The notes under the pieces are model-generated. The model was not told where the DNA came from. It did no database searches and was given only the letters and a program-made list of their open reading frames with translations. From NCBI GenBank assembly GCA_045124505.1, contig JBGVLZ010000039.1, positions 1 through 64,000 on the forward strand: 64,000 nt of DNA, written 5' to 3'. Source of the stretch: RGIG7213 sp045124505 (GTDB lineage: Bacteria; Bacillota; Clostridia; Oscillospirales; CAG-272). Both the position numbers and the translations under genes were made by a program. Within the stretch, counting starts at the first letter, position 1, and every line of letters starts with the position of its first letter. Below are positions 31,332 through 39,795 of the stretch, piece by piece.

Positions 31332-33482
31332 CTACATTCTGTACGAAATTTCGACCACAATACTCGTAATAAAGCTTATGATCTTTGTCATCAAGCTGGA
31401 GAACAACAATGCGATAAACATGATTGCCGCCATACCAACTATCGTACTGATACTGATTATAAGGTTCTTTCCGAGTGAATAGTCATGTGTTATCATCGAG
31501 CCGAAGAATATAAGCAAGCCTACCCAGATCCACATGATGGATGTGAGAAGTGTTATGATCTGCGATTCGTTGAGTGTGAATATGTTTGTCAAAAGTGTTG
31601 CGGGTATCATCAACAGCGGGATAGGTGCAAGTGCATAGGATGATGCAATAAAGATATCCTTGAAGCTTCCTTCACCTTCAAACAGTGTTGTAAGACACCA
31701 GTTTGCAAGACACCACAGGAAAAGCGGAACGAGAATTGAAATGATCTGACCGAACACGCTTATGTATTCGCCCTGCGGGTTGAAAAGATATGCAGAACCG
31801 ATACCGTTATAAGTAAATGCTACTATCGCCAATACGATGTATACAATAGCACCTCTTACCGAGCCTCGTCTTTCATACTTCAGATCCCAGAAGCCGTCAA
31901 ACGGGTGCATTATTACATGCATACCGTAAAGAACTTCTTCCCAGAATGTTCTTGAGCCGTCAGGTCTCGTCGCAACCTCTTTGTTCTTACGTCCTGCATA
32001 ACCGAAGAAGTAGTATATAGCTACTGCTATGATTACAACAACTATCGGAACAACAAGTGCGTATTTTGCAACCCATTCCTGTCTGTAATACTTGAATGCT
32101 GTTGAATAGTTTTCTGTATCGTATGCAAACTTGTACATATCCATAGCATCTTCGTATTTACCGTCACGGTAATACGCTCTGCCAAGTCCTACATAAGCTG
32201 CATCGAAGTTATTGTTACGTTTAAGAATTTCAAGCCAGTCAGCTTCAGCTTCGTCGTAACGGCGTTCACGCTGATTCTTGATAGCGTTGATAAGTGTGTC
32301 ACCGTAATCGGTACGCTTCATAACTGTGATATTGTCAGCAGTTTTGTCGAGAAGCAGCATATCATCGCCCATATATGTGATAGCCTGAATACTCTGAAGG
32401 TTTCCAAGCTGTGTACCCTGGTCACCGAATACGAAAAGCAAACGTCCTTCTTCATCGTATGTGAATACTTTGTTTCTCTTTTCGTCGATAATGCTCCATG
32501 TGCCTTCCGGACCGAGTGCAACGTCAATGATCTTTGACGGACCCATGATGGAAGTTGAGCTTGTTGAAGTAGTTTCATCATGTACTTCTACTTCACCTGA
32601 CGGAGGCCAGAAGCCGTTACGGTCAAGGATCTCGTCACCGGCAGTGTTAAGCTTCTTTACAGGAGCGTAGTCACCGGATTTGTCCTTACCCTTAATTGCA
32701 TTCTGCTGTGCGCCTTCATCAATTGACGATGTGGTAACGTAGATAAGACCCATATCGTCGATTGTGATATTGTTATACTCTGTTGATACGACTGTATCTG
32801 AGTATTTTCTCTGTTCTTCTGTCTGGAACTTTCTCCAGAAGATCTCCCAAGCACTGAGGGAGGATTTCTGTGCACCGATAAAGCCCTGGAAGTTACCTTC
32901 CTTGTTGATTGCAATAATACCTCTGTATGTAGTCGATGAAACGATGTACATACGGCCTGCGGCATCAACTGCAAGCGCAACGGGACGGTAAAGGTCATCA
33001 ACGCTGATTTCCTTTGAAACGGGCTTGCCGATTATCTCAAGGAATTTACCTTCCTTGTCAAATACAACAATACGGCTGTTGTCAGTATCGGCAACATAAA
33101 TTTTTTCATCTGTAACAAACACACCGTTAGGGTTTGTAAGTGCATCCTTTATGCCGTGTTCGTTTACAAATTCATCGATTATAAATCTCTGCTTAAAACG
33201 GTTGTTAAGAACAACTATTCTGTGATTTGTAGCATCTGCGATATAAACATTGTTATCAGCATCTACTGTGATATCCTTGGGGTCGTCTATATCAACGACA
33301 AGTCCCATTGAATCGCTGTCGACGATCTCCGACGGAACGTATGCGTCAGGAGAATTCATCGGGTGTCCTTCAAGTGAATAGGTATATGTCTGATAAGAAT
33401 AATATGCGGACGCCGTGATAGGCGAAAGAACCGTAAGTACACCTATAAGGACAGCAAGTGTTCTGAAAAGTATTTTTTTCAT
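31332..33482 (-). CDS. NHL-repeat / TPR / Yip1-domain membrane protein
   Basis: A 716-residue protein. Residues 1-26 are a signal peptide. Residues about 60-400 carry NHL/SMP-30-like beta-propeller repeats: PKDITVDADNNVYIADATNHRIVVLNN, PNGVFVTDEKIYVADTDNSRIVVFDKEG, RPVALAVDAAGRMYIVSSTT. Residues about 415-475 are two TPR-like helices (DAAYVGLGRAYYRDGKYEDAMDMYKFAY). A membrane anchor follows (YALVVPIVVVIIAVAIYYFFGYAG), then a five-helix Yip1-like domain (GMHVIMHPFDGFWDLKYERRGSVRGAIVYIVLAIVAF...). The propeller should face outside. Function unknown; it may scaffold the transporter or sense ligand. Confidence 0.75.
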   Translation of the reverse strand: MKKILFRTLAVLIGVLTVLSPITASAYYSYQTYTYSLEGHPMNSPDAYVPSEIVDSDSMGLVVDIDDPKDITVDADNNVYIADATNHRIVVLNNRFKQRFIIDEFVNEHGIKDALTNPNGVFVTDEKIYVADTDNSRIVVFDKEGKFLEIIGKPVSKEISVDDLYRPVALAVDAAGRMYIVSSTTYRGIIAINKEGNFQGFIGAQKSSLSAWEIFWRKFQTEEQRKYSDTVVSTEYNNITIDDMGLIYVTTSSIDEGAQQNAIKGKDKSGDYAPVKKLNTAGDEILDRNGFWPPSGEVEVHDETTSTSSTSIMGPSKIIDVALGPEGTWSIIDEKRNKVFTYDEEGRLLFVFGDQGTQLGNLQSIQAITYMGDDMLLLDKTADNITVMKRTDYGDTLINAIKNQRERRYDEAEADWLEILKRNNNFDAAYVGLGRAYYRDGKYEDAMDMYKFAYDTENYSTAFKYYRQEWVAKYALVVPIVVVIIAVAIYYFFGYAGRKNKEVATRPDGSRTFWEEVLYGMHVIMHPFDGFWDLKYERRGSVRGAIVYIVLAIVAFTYNGIGSAYLFNPQGEYISVFGQIISILVPLFLWCLANWCLTTLFEGEGSFKDIFIASSYALAPIPLLMIPATLLTNIFTLNESQIITLLTSIMWIWVGLLIFFGSMITHDYSLGKNLIISISTIVGMAAIMFIALLFSSLMTKIISFITSIVVEISYRM

Positions 33483-33491
33483 ATTTCCTCC

Positions 33492-34367
33492 TTAATCCTT
33501 CATACCCGATGTACCCATCGTTTCAATAATGTTACTCTGTGTGATGACAAATACCGTAACAGGGACGATCATCATGATAACCATCGCCGCTGTACTTGCG
33601 CCGGCACGGACGATACCTGCCGACAATATCTGGTTGATAGCGTAGTTGAATGTCTTCCACTGTTCACTCTGAATATAGATAGAAGAACCTGTGTTCCAGA
33701 GTCCCTGGAAGGAGTACACGATAAGTGTAAGCCAAGCGGGCTTAACCATCGGCATCGCTATTGTCCAGAATACCTTAAATTCACCTGCACCGTCAAGACG
33801 TGCAGATTCAAGAACCTGGTCAGATACTGAAGATTCCATAAACTGCTTCATAAGGTAAAGACCGAGAGTTGAGCAGAATGCAGGGATGATTATCGCCAGA
33901 ATGTTGTCGATAAGTCCGAGGAATCTCATTGTGATGAAGTTTGCAACACCCGTGATCGTTGAAACGAACATGAGGGAGAGGACGACCATCTTGAACATAC
34001 CGTTTCTGCCGGGGAACGGAATCTTTGCAAGCGCATAAGCTGCCAAAGAACCGAGCGCAAGGTTACCAAACGTACCGCAAACCGTAATAAGAACGGTATT
34101 GAATATGTAACGTGAGAAAGGAACCCAAGATGTGCTCATCAATTTGAACAGGTCGGAGTAGTTTTTAAGCGTGGGGTTGATAACGTAAAACTTCGGAGGG
34201 AATATCCAAAGCTCATCAAGAGGCTTGAATGACTGCATTACCGCAAAGTACATGGGCAAAAACATCATCGCACCGAGAATGATAAGCATTATTGTGATAC
34301 CCGCGTCACCGCCGGCGGAGCGGTTGAGGACGACTTTATGATTACGAACTCTTAACTTCTTAGCCAT
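33492..34367 (-). CDS. Sugar ABC transporter permease, MalG type (pair 1)
   Basis: A 291-residue permease with six predicted membrane segments starting GITIMLIILGAMMFLPMYFAVMQSFKP. The motif DELWIFPPKFYVINPTLKNYSDLF is typical of the MalG branch. The EAA loop is VLESARLDGAGEFKVFWTIAMPMVKPA. The C-terminus ends NIIETMGTSGMKD. Unlike the pair 2 protein it has no long N-tail or insert. It begins one base after its MalF-type partner. Confidence 0.93.
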   Translation of the reverse strand: MAKKLRVRNHKVVLNRSAGGDAGITIMLIILGAMMFLPMYFAVMQSFKPLDELWIFPPKFYVINPTLKNYSDLFKLMSTSWVPFSRYIFNTVLITVCGTFGNLALGSLAAYALAKIPFPGRNGMFKMVVLSLMFVSTITGVANFITMRFLGLIDNILAIIIPAFCSTLGLYLMKQFMESSVSDQVLESARLDGAGEFKVFWTIAMPMVKPAWLTLIVYSFQGLWNTGSSIYIQSEQWKTFNYAINQILSAGIVRAGASTAAMVIMMIVPVTVFVITQSNIIETMGTSGMKD

Positions 34368-34368
34368 A

Positions 34369-35328
34369 TTATTCGCCCACCTTCGAGAGTAATTTCTGAA
34401 TAAGCATATTTGAACCGATCATCATCAAGAACAATATAGTAGCAATTGCCGATGAATAACCTACCTCGAAACGCTGACCGCCGTAGTCTTCAAGGTGGTG
34501 CATGATCGTATGCGCACAGTAGTCAACAGACGGGAAGCCTGCAAGTGCTGTAACGATACCGCCGAATCCGAATGCGCCCGTGATAGCCATAACGGCACCG
34601 AACAAAAGCTGGGGACGCATTGTAGGAAGTGTGATATACCAAAGTTCCTGCCATCTGTTACGTATACCGTCAATAGCGCCTGCTTCATAAAGGCTGTTAT
34701 CGATAGTCTGAAGACCTGCGATAAACGAAAGGAACGTAACACCGAGCGATGTCCAGAGTGCAACTACTATACAAAGAGGCATAACATAATTTACATCCTG
34801 GAAGAACTGTATAGGTTCTGTTCTTAAGTTAAGTGAAATAAGAAGTGCGTTAACGTATCCGTAACGGTCAGAGGAGAAGAAGATCGCAAAGATTGAATAC
34901 ATCGCACCGGAAATACTCGGAGCGTAGAATATAAGTGTAACAATAGCTCTTACCTTCGGTGAAAGCTCATTGATAAACCACGCAACGAAAAGTGACATGA
35001 TGTACGATACAGGACCTGTAACGATAGCGAATATAAGTGTATTCTTAACCGCTGTAAGGAATATATCGTCATCAAGGAATAATCTTAAGTAGTTGTCAAA
35101 ACCCAACCATTTAGGCCATTCAAGCAAGTTGAAGGACGTAAAGCTGAGTACCAGCGACAAAAGAACGGGAACAACAGTGAATATAAAGAACAGAATGAAG
35201 AACGGAGCGATCATTACATAGCCCATCTTGTGCTTCTTCATTTCTTTCCATGTCCACTGCAATTTCGACATATCTTTACGTGATACAGGCTTCACTTTGT
35301 CGGTTTTAACTGCCGTATTTTGTGACAT
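34369..35328 (-). CDS. Sugar ABC transporter permease, MalF type (pair 1)
   Basis: A 319-residue permease. The first membrane segment is GYVMIAPFFILFFIFTVVPVLLSLVLSFTSFNLLEWPKWLGFDNYLRLF, a clear MalF-type start. The EAA loop is LYEAGAIDGIRNRWQELWYITLPTMRPQ, the conserved E-A-A-x-x-D-G. GGAG lies before the ATG. A strong GC-rich hairpin separates it from the upstream binding-protein gene. Its nearest functional analogues are LplB/AraP-like oligosaccharide permeases. Confidence 0.93.
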   Translation of the reverse strand: MSQNTAVKTDKVKPVSRKDMSKLQWTWKEMKKHKMGYVMIAPFFILFFIFTVVPVLLSLVLSFTSFNLLEWPKWLGFDNYLRLFLDDDIFLTAVKNTLIFAIVTGPVSYIMSLFVAWFINELSPKVRAIVTLIFYAPSISGAMYSIFAIFFSSDRYGYVNALLISLNLRTEPIQFFQDVNYVMPLCIVVALWTSLGVTFLSFIAGLQTIDNSLYEAGAIDGIRNRWQELWYITLPTMRPQLLFGAVMAITGAFGFGGIVTALAGFPSVDYCAHTIMHHLEDYGGQRFEVGYSSAIATILFLMMIGSNMLIQKLLSKVGE

Positions 35329-35385
35329 GTGTGTACTCTCCTATATTAAAATTATATAATGAATATCTTTTTTCTATTATATCAT

Positions 35386-35419
35386 CACAGCGCCGAGCCG
35401 CCAAAGGCTCGGCGGTGTG
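35386..35419 (-). promoter_or_regulatory. Stem-loop between binding-protein and permease genes
   Basis: GCCGAGCC/GGCTCGGC (35392-35399 with 35406-35413), extended by CACA/TGTG, with no T-run after it. It lies 9 bp after the binding-protein stop. Stem-loops at this place in malE-malF type operons stabilise the upstream message and lower permease expression; that role is inferred here. Confidence 0.6.
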
Positions 35420-35427
35420 ACAACGGT

Positions 35428-38400
35428 TTATTCATTTCCGTATACATCCTCGTATATCGGCAGACCGAATTCCTGTCTCTTTCTTGAAAGCTCGCTGTTG
35501 ATATTAACAACATTGTCAAGAAGTGCGTCAACGGGATCAGTACCGTTGTTGTAAGCATCAAGGAATGCAAAGTCAACGTAACGTGTTATGATGTAACCGC
35601 CGGGATATTCAGGAGTACCTTTAAGGTTCTGGAACTGTGCCTCAAGGTTCTTCATTTCGGAAGATGTCCAAGGCATACTTCTGAGCGCTTCCATGTTAGC
35701 TGTGTTGTATTTAGCAGCCATACCGATGAGCGCTTCGTACTGTCTTGCATATTCGCTCTGTGCAGGAGCATCTGTCCACCACTTGATGAATTCCCATGCA
35801 TCGTTTCTTACCTTTTCGGATCTGTTTTCGTCAGCCATAAGGATAACTGCAGAAACGGAACAAGGAACGGAGTTATTAAGCTCACCTGTTTCGGGATCTA
35901 TTGTACCGGGAAGCGGAACAAATTCCCACAAGCCCTTGATTTCAGTAGCATAGATCGAGAAGTGGTTGTATGTAAGATAATCCGCAACAGCGATGGGCAT
36001 TTCACCCATTCTGAAGTAAGTTGCAAGGTCAAATACTCTGGGGAAGTTATACGATGTGAACAAGTCACAAAGCTTCTTGAAGCAGTCGAGTGAGGTATTG
36101 GAGTCAATATTGATCCTCATACCGTTGTCCTTGTAAAGGTCTTCATCAAGCTGATACATGAATATCTGAAGACCGCCAAGGCTGGATGCCATACCGACAT
36201 CACGGTAGTTTGTCTGAAGGTCGGGAACGATCTCATAAAGGTCATCCCATGTTCTCGGAACTTCAATGTCAAGCTCTGCAAAGATGTCCTTACGGTAGAA
36301 CATCATAACGAAGCCAAGACGCTCCGGAACACCGTAATAGTCATAGTAGTGGGGATCGTTTTCATCCGTAATTTCAGGGTTCTGAAGTCTCAGACCTACA
36401 AGAGTTTCGGGATTGAAACGGTTTGTATTGCCTACATAGTCGAAGTAATCTTCAAACTGTGACAAAGGCTCAATAGCGCTACGTATCGCATAGTTGATAA
36501 CGTCGGACTGACCTGTTGCCAAGGAGATATCGGGACCTGTTCCTGCAAGTGTTGCGGGAAGGAGCGTACCGCCTGCAACGAGCTTAAGGTTAACTGTTAC
36601 GGGACAATCCTTGTCAACAAGCTCACGCATAACCTGCGCTTCATCACGGCTCGTTGCGATCCATACTTCAACAACGTTTTCTTCGTCGATCTTTTCGGAT
36701 GCACCGAGTGAGTTATAGTCTGTGAAGAAGCTCTGGAAGAATGAGCTTATTTCGAACCAAAGGCTCTGCCAGAAGCTTGCATTTGCTTCAGGAACTTCTG
36801 CATCAGCAGCCTGAATGAGCAAATAGTCAAGTGTAAGGGGCTGGAGCTTCGTGTTCATTATCCATGTACCGAGCGTACCGGAGTTAACCTTGAGGTTTTC
36901 AAGGTTCTTCGCTATCTCGTCTTCATCGGTACACATCTTATTAAGGATAAATATAATCTTTTCAAGTGTCGCTATGTTCTCTGCGGACTTACCTTCAGAG
37001 ATCTCAAGGAACATATCAACGATCGACTGAAGCTCATCTCTTGTCTTCTGCATGAGAATGATAGTGTCGTATATCTGTTCTGCGAAACCGTAGTCCATAT
37101 TTTCGTCAGGTGTAGGACCTGTAATTCTCAATATGGAGTTATATATTTCGTTCATGTTTGTCAGTGATGTTTCGCAGCGGCGAAGCGCATCTGACAAATT
37201 ACCGTAAACTACTTCGAGTCGGATTGTGTACTCTTTGCCTGCCTCAAGGTAGAACTTAAACTCTTCCTCGCCGTTATTGAGGGGAGCTGTTACCCAGTCG
37301 TCGGCATAGTTAAACTGCAAGTAACTTGCTTCTTCAAACGGTAATTCACCGTTGATGAATATACGTCTTGAAACGTAAAGACCTGCCAATGTATTCTGCA
37401 GGAAACGGGGGATAATGTTGTAAAGACCCGACTGTGTTATTGCAGATGCGGGAATCGTCCATTCTATCCACTGTCCTATGTTCTGCCATTTGCTTCCGCC
37501 GATAGTATTAAGCTTCTGCTTTGCAGGGTCCTGCGGTTCTGTTATAGGCGAAGTTCTGTCATTGAGTGCGTATATTGTAAGATCGGAAGCGTAAATAGGA
37601 TATTCAGCCTGGATCTTATACGCAGCTGACTTATCTACTGCGGGAAGATCTGCATACTGTGCAATATACTTCTCGTATGAAATAAGTGTTTCCGCTTTTT
37701 CCACTGTGATATCGTAAAGATACATATCGTTCATCGTAGCTTCGAAAGCAATTGTGTGTTCACCTGCTTCAAATACAAACTTGAACGGATCTATGTGGAA
37801 GCCTGCGGAATCGCAAAGACTGTATTCGCTCCACATATACGCCTGCTGCTTCTCGGGCTTCTTGTCGTTGCCGTTGAAGTCAAGCTTGAATGCGGGAAGT
37901 CCGTTTTCATCCTGCTCGGTGTAAACATCCTTGAACGCACGTGTCATTTCAAAATAGTTGGCTTCCTTGAAGGGAACCTTGCCGTCTATTCTGAATACAC
38001 GCTCAATAGTCGAGGTGTTTGCAGAACCGGAATCGTTTTCAACGGGTCTGTAAGTAAGCTTAACTGTGTAATAGCCGGTAGTAGGAATGGATATCTTCCA
38101 CGAAACCGTACCTGTCTGCGGAACGTAAAGGACATCGCCCTTTTTGCCGTCAGGGTCAGTTACGACCTTCGCAATATCTTCCTCCTTGCCGTATTCCTCA
38201 TCCTTTGCGAAAGTGAAGCCTTCTGCCGCCTTAACGGTTACAGAACCATCACCGTCGGTAATTCCGAGGTTGTTGTTCTCCTGAAGATAGTCATAATACG
38301 TCTGTGCATCAAGCAGCTCACGCACTTCTTCGATACTTGTCGTAGTCGATGTGCCTTCAGCGGCATTGATACCCACGGGCGATATGGCCGTCAACAGGGC

Positions 38401-38442
38401 GAGAAAAACAATCAAAGCTCTTGACAATTTTGATTTTCTCAT
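35428..38442 (-). CDS. Very large extracellular solute-binding protein with N-terminal beta modules
   Basis: A 1004-residue exported protein. The signal peptide is MRKSKLSRALIVFLALLTAISPVGINAAEG, without a lipobox Cys. Residues about 95-250 and 310-440 are two beta-sandwich-like units, each with a GYYTV/GLYNI strand (VSWKISIPTTGYYTVKLTYRP; WIEWTIPASAITQSGLYNIIPRF) as in carbohydrate-binding modules. A helical linker spans about 445-560. Residues from about 585 to the end are a family 1 solute-binding domain (VVEVWIATSRDEAQVMRELVD; YGVPERLGFVMMFYRKDIFAELDIEVPRTWDDLYEIVP; DAWEFIKWWTDA). The start ATG has AGGAGG upstream. The double-module fusion is unusual. The ligand is probably an oligosaccharide. 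Confidence 0.85.
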   Translation of the reverse strand: MRKSKLSRALIVFLALLTAISPVGINAAEGTSTTTSIEEVRELLDAQTYYDYLQENNNLGITDGDGSVTVKAAEGFTFAKDEEYGKEEDIAKVVTDPDGKKGDVLYVPQTGTVSWKISIPTTGYYTVKLTYRPVENDSGSANTSTIERVFRIDGKVPFKEANYFEMTRAFKDVYTEQDENGLPAFKLDFNGNDKKPEKQQAYMWSEYSLCDSAGFHIDPFKFVFEAGEHTIAFEATMNDMYLYDITVEKAETLISYEKYIAQYADLPAVDKSAAYKIQAEYPIYASDLTIYALNDRTSPITEPQDPAKQKLNTIGGSKWQNIGQWIEWTIPASAITQSGLYNIIPRFLQNTLAGLYVSRRIFINGELPFEEASYLQFNYADDWVTAPLNNGEEEFKFYLEAGKEYTIRLEVVYGNLSDALRRCETSLTNMNEIYNSILRITGPTPDENMDYGFAEQIYDTIILMQKTRDELQSIVDMFLEISEGKSAENIATLEKIIFILNKMCTDEDEIAKNLENLKVNSGTLGTWIMNTKLQPLTLDYLLIQAADAEVPEANASFWQSLWFEISSFFQSFFTDYNSLGASEKIDEENVVEVWIATSRDEAQVMRELVDKDCPVTVNLKLVAGGTLLPATLAGTGPDISLATGQSDVINYAIRSAIEPLSQFEDYFDYVGNTNRFNPETLVGLRLQNPEITDENDPHYYDYYGVPERLGFVMMFYRKDIFAELDIEVPRTWDDLYEIVPDLQTNYRDVGMASSLGGLQIFMYQLDEDLYKDNGMRINIDSNTSLDCFKKLCDLFTSYNFPRVFDLATYFRMGEMPIAVADYLTYNHFSIYATEIKGLWEFVPLPGTIDPETGELNNSVPCSVSAVILMADENRSEKVRNDAWEFIKWWTDAPAQSEYARQYEALIGMAAKYNTANMEALRSMPWTSSEMKNLEAQFQNLKGTPEYPGGYIITRYVDFAFLDAYNNGTDPVDALLDNVVNINSELSRKRQEFGLPIYEDVYGNE

Positions 38443-38555
38443 GGGTATTCCTCCTGTGAAATTTAACTGAAAACAAGTAAAAACTTGCAGGTATAAACAA
38501 AAAACCGACACAATCCGAGCGATTCTCCATTTAACCGATTTCATATTTATAAATA

Positions 38556-38584
38556 ATAATAACACATCTTTGCACCGTTGTCAA
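38556..38584 (-). promoter_or_regulatory. Promoter of the ABC operon
   Basis: Minus-strand TTGACA (38579-38584), a 17-bp spacer and TATTAT (38556-38561), giving a leader of about 105 nt before the binding-protein ATG. No CRE-like site was recognised with confidence. Confidence 0.75.
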
Positions 38585-38599
38585 GTATTGTTACGTCAT

Positions 38600-39040
38600 A
38601 ATTACCTGCAATTTATGCGCAAAACACGGTAAGCAAGCGGGGGATTTGTGTCTTTTACTTGCTTTTCACAAAAGCAAAAAGTAAGTTTGTGCCACAAAAA
38701 TCCGCACGTGTGCAAGTGCAGTAAATTTAATTCACCTCACTTGAAAATCGATGCGCAAAACGCCCTTGAAATATTAATTTTAATTGAACTTCTGTGTTAT
38801 TTTTCATTAAGTTATTTTTGCCTTTTTAATAATTACTAACAAGTAGTGAATAATATTCACTTTGTTTGATAGGAAATAAATTAACATATCAAACGATGCG
38901 TGCTCCCGTATTGTGCATTTTGCACAATTAAAAGACCGATTTTTCTACCTTTTGACGAACGCTTTTTTTGTTAACATTTTGTAACTTTTGCCAAGAAAAA
39001 AGCGAAAATACGTTTTCTTCTTAAAAATTCGCCTCATGTA
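38600..39040. other. AT-rich intergenic stretch, no gene seen
   Basis: About 440 bases between the ABC promoter and the GNAT promoter. It has short ORFs only, with no ribosome sites. An imperfect hairpin from ACTTGCTTTT with AAAAGCAAAAAGTAAG lies near 38657-38685. There is no regulator gene for the ABC operon here. Confidence 0.5.
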
Positions 39041-39068
39041 TTTACTTTTTCGCCGTAATGAGTATAAT
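39041..39068 (+). promoter_or_regulatory. Promoter of the GNAT gene
   Basis: TTTACT at 39041-39046, a 16-bp spacer and TATAAT at 39063-39068. The -10 box overlaps the first possible ATG (39058), which argues for the start at 39106. Confidence 0.55.
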
Positions 39069-39105
39069 ATATATGCAACCCAAATTTACAGAAAGTGTAC
39101 TGACG

Positions 39106-39690
39106 ATGGAAAAAACTATACTTCGAAAATACTTCAAGCGGATACCGACGCTTAATACCGAAAATCTTATACTTCGAAAAATAAAGCCGACTGATTTTCC
39201 AGATATGTTTGAATATGCAAGACTCGAATCAGTAACAAAATTCCTCACATGGCGGGCGCATCCCGATGCAGAATATACACGAAGATATCTCCGCCTTGTG
39301 CAGGATCAGTACAGCGACGGCGAATTTTACGATTGGGCGGTAACTTTAAAAGAATCAGGGAAAATGATCGGCACGTGCGGTTTTACCTCATTTGACGAAA
39401 ACAACAACGCAGGCGAGGTCGGCTACGTTATCAATCCCGTCTATGCAGGACGCGGTTATGCCTCAGAGGCACTTGCTGAAGTTATGAAGGTTGGATTTAT
39501 GACGCTCAACCTGCACCGAATTTATGCGCGCTGTATGGACGGAAATGTTGCAAGTTTGCGTGTTATGGAAAAATGCGGTATGACTTACGAGGGCTGTGCA
39601 AGGTCGAGTATGTACATAAAAGGAAAATACACATCAATTCATACAAGCGCAATAATAAGTGATGAATTTATAAGGAATTTAAAAAAATAA
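39106..39690 (+). CDS. GNAT family N-acetyltransferase (RimJ/RimL-like)
   Basis: A 194-residue acetyltransferase. The pattern PTLNTENLILRKIKPTDFPDMFEYARLESVTKFLTW is the RimJ/RimL N-terminal block; acetyl-CoA motif A is VGYVINPVYAGRGYASEALAEVMKVGF and motif B is NLHRIYARCMDGNVASLRVMEKCGMTYEG. Targets may be ribosomal or small molecules. Start uncertain: ATG 39106 is used because the -10 box covers earlier ATGs; 39073 is the other candidate. Single-gene transcript. Confidence 0.85.
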   Translation: MEKTILRKYFKRIPTLNTENLILRKIKPTDFPDMFEYARLESVTKFLTWRAHPDAEYTRRYLRLVQDQYSDGEFYDWAVTLKESGKMIGTCGFTSFDENNNAGEVGYVINPVYAGRGYASEALAEVMKVGFMTLNLHRIYARCMDGNVASLRVMEKCGMTYEGCARSSMYIKGKYTSIHTSAIISDEFIRNLKK

Positions 39691-39702
39691 ATGTACTTAA
39701 AG

Positions 39703-39728
39703 CGGGTTGTCGAGGCGCCAACCCCTAC
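39703..39728 (-). repeat. REP-like palindrome, variant of the RAYT repeats
   Basis: Read on the minus strand: GTAGGGGTTGG, then CGCCTCGACAACCCG. The stem GGGTTG/CAACCC flanks GCGCCTCGA. The two copies in the transposase gene have GGACAG/CTGTCC at the same stem with the same flanks (GTAGGG, CCTCGAC, CCG), so three base pairs changed on both sides. Confidence 0.65.
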
Positions 39729-39753
39729 AGCATCGCTTCGAATATGCAAAACC

Positions 39754-39795
39754 AACAAGGTCGGTTTGGAAAAATCCAAACCGACCTTGTTTTAA
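39754..39795. terminator. Terminator between GNAT and helicase genes
   Basis: A 17-bp perfect stem, AACAAGGTCGGTTTGGA with its complement at 39775-39791, around AAAA. T-runs on both strands serve the convergent genes. Confidence 0.88.

Noticed and set aside
38648..38839. 63-aa + strand ORF upstream of the GNAT gene
   Set aside because: No ribosome site, low complexity, and a composition expected from AT-rich intergenic DNA.
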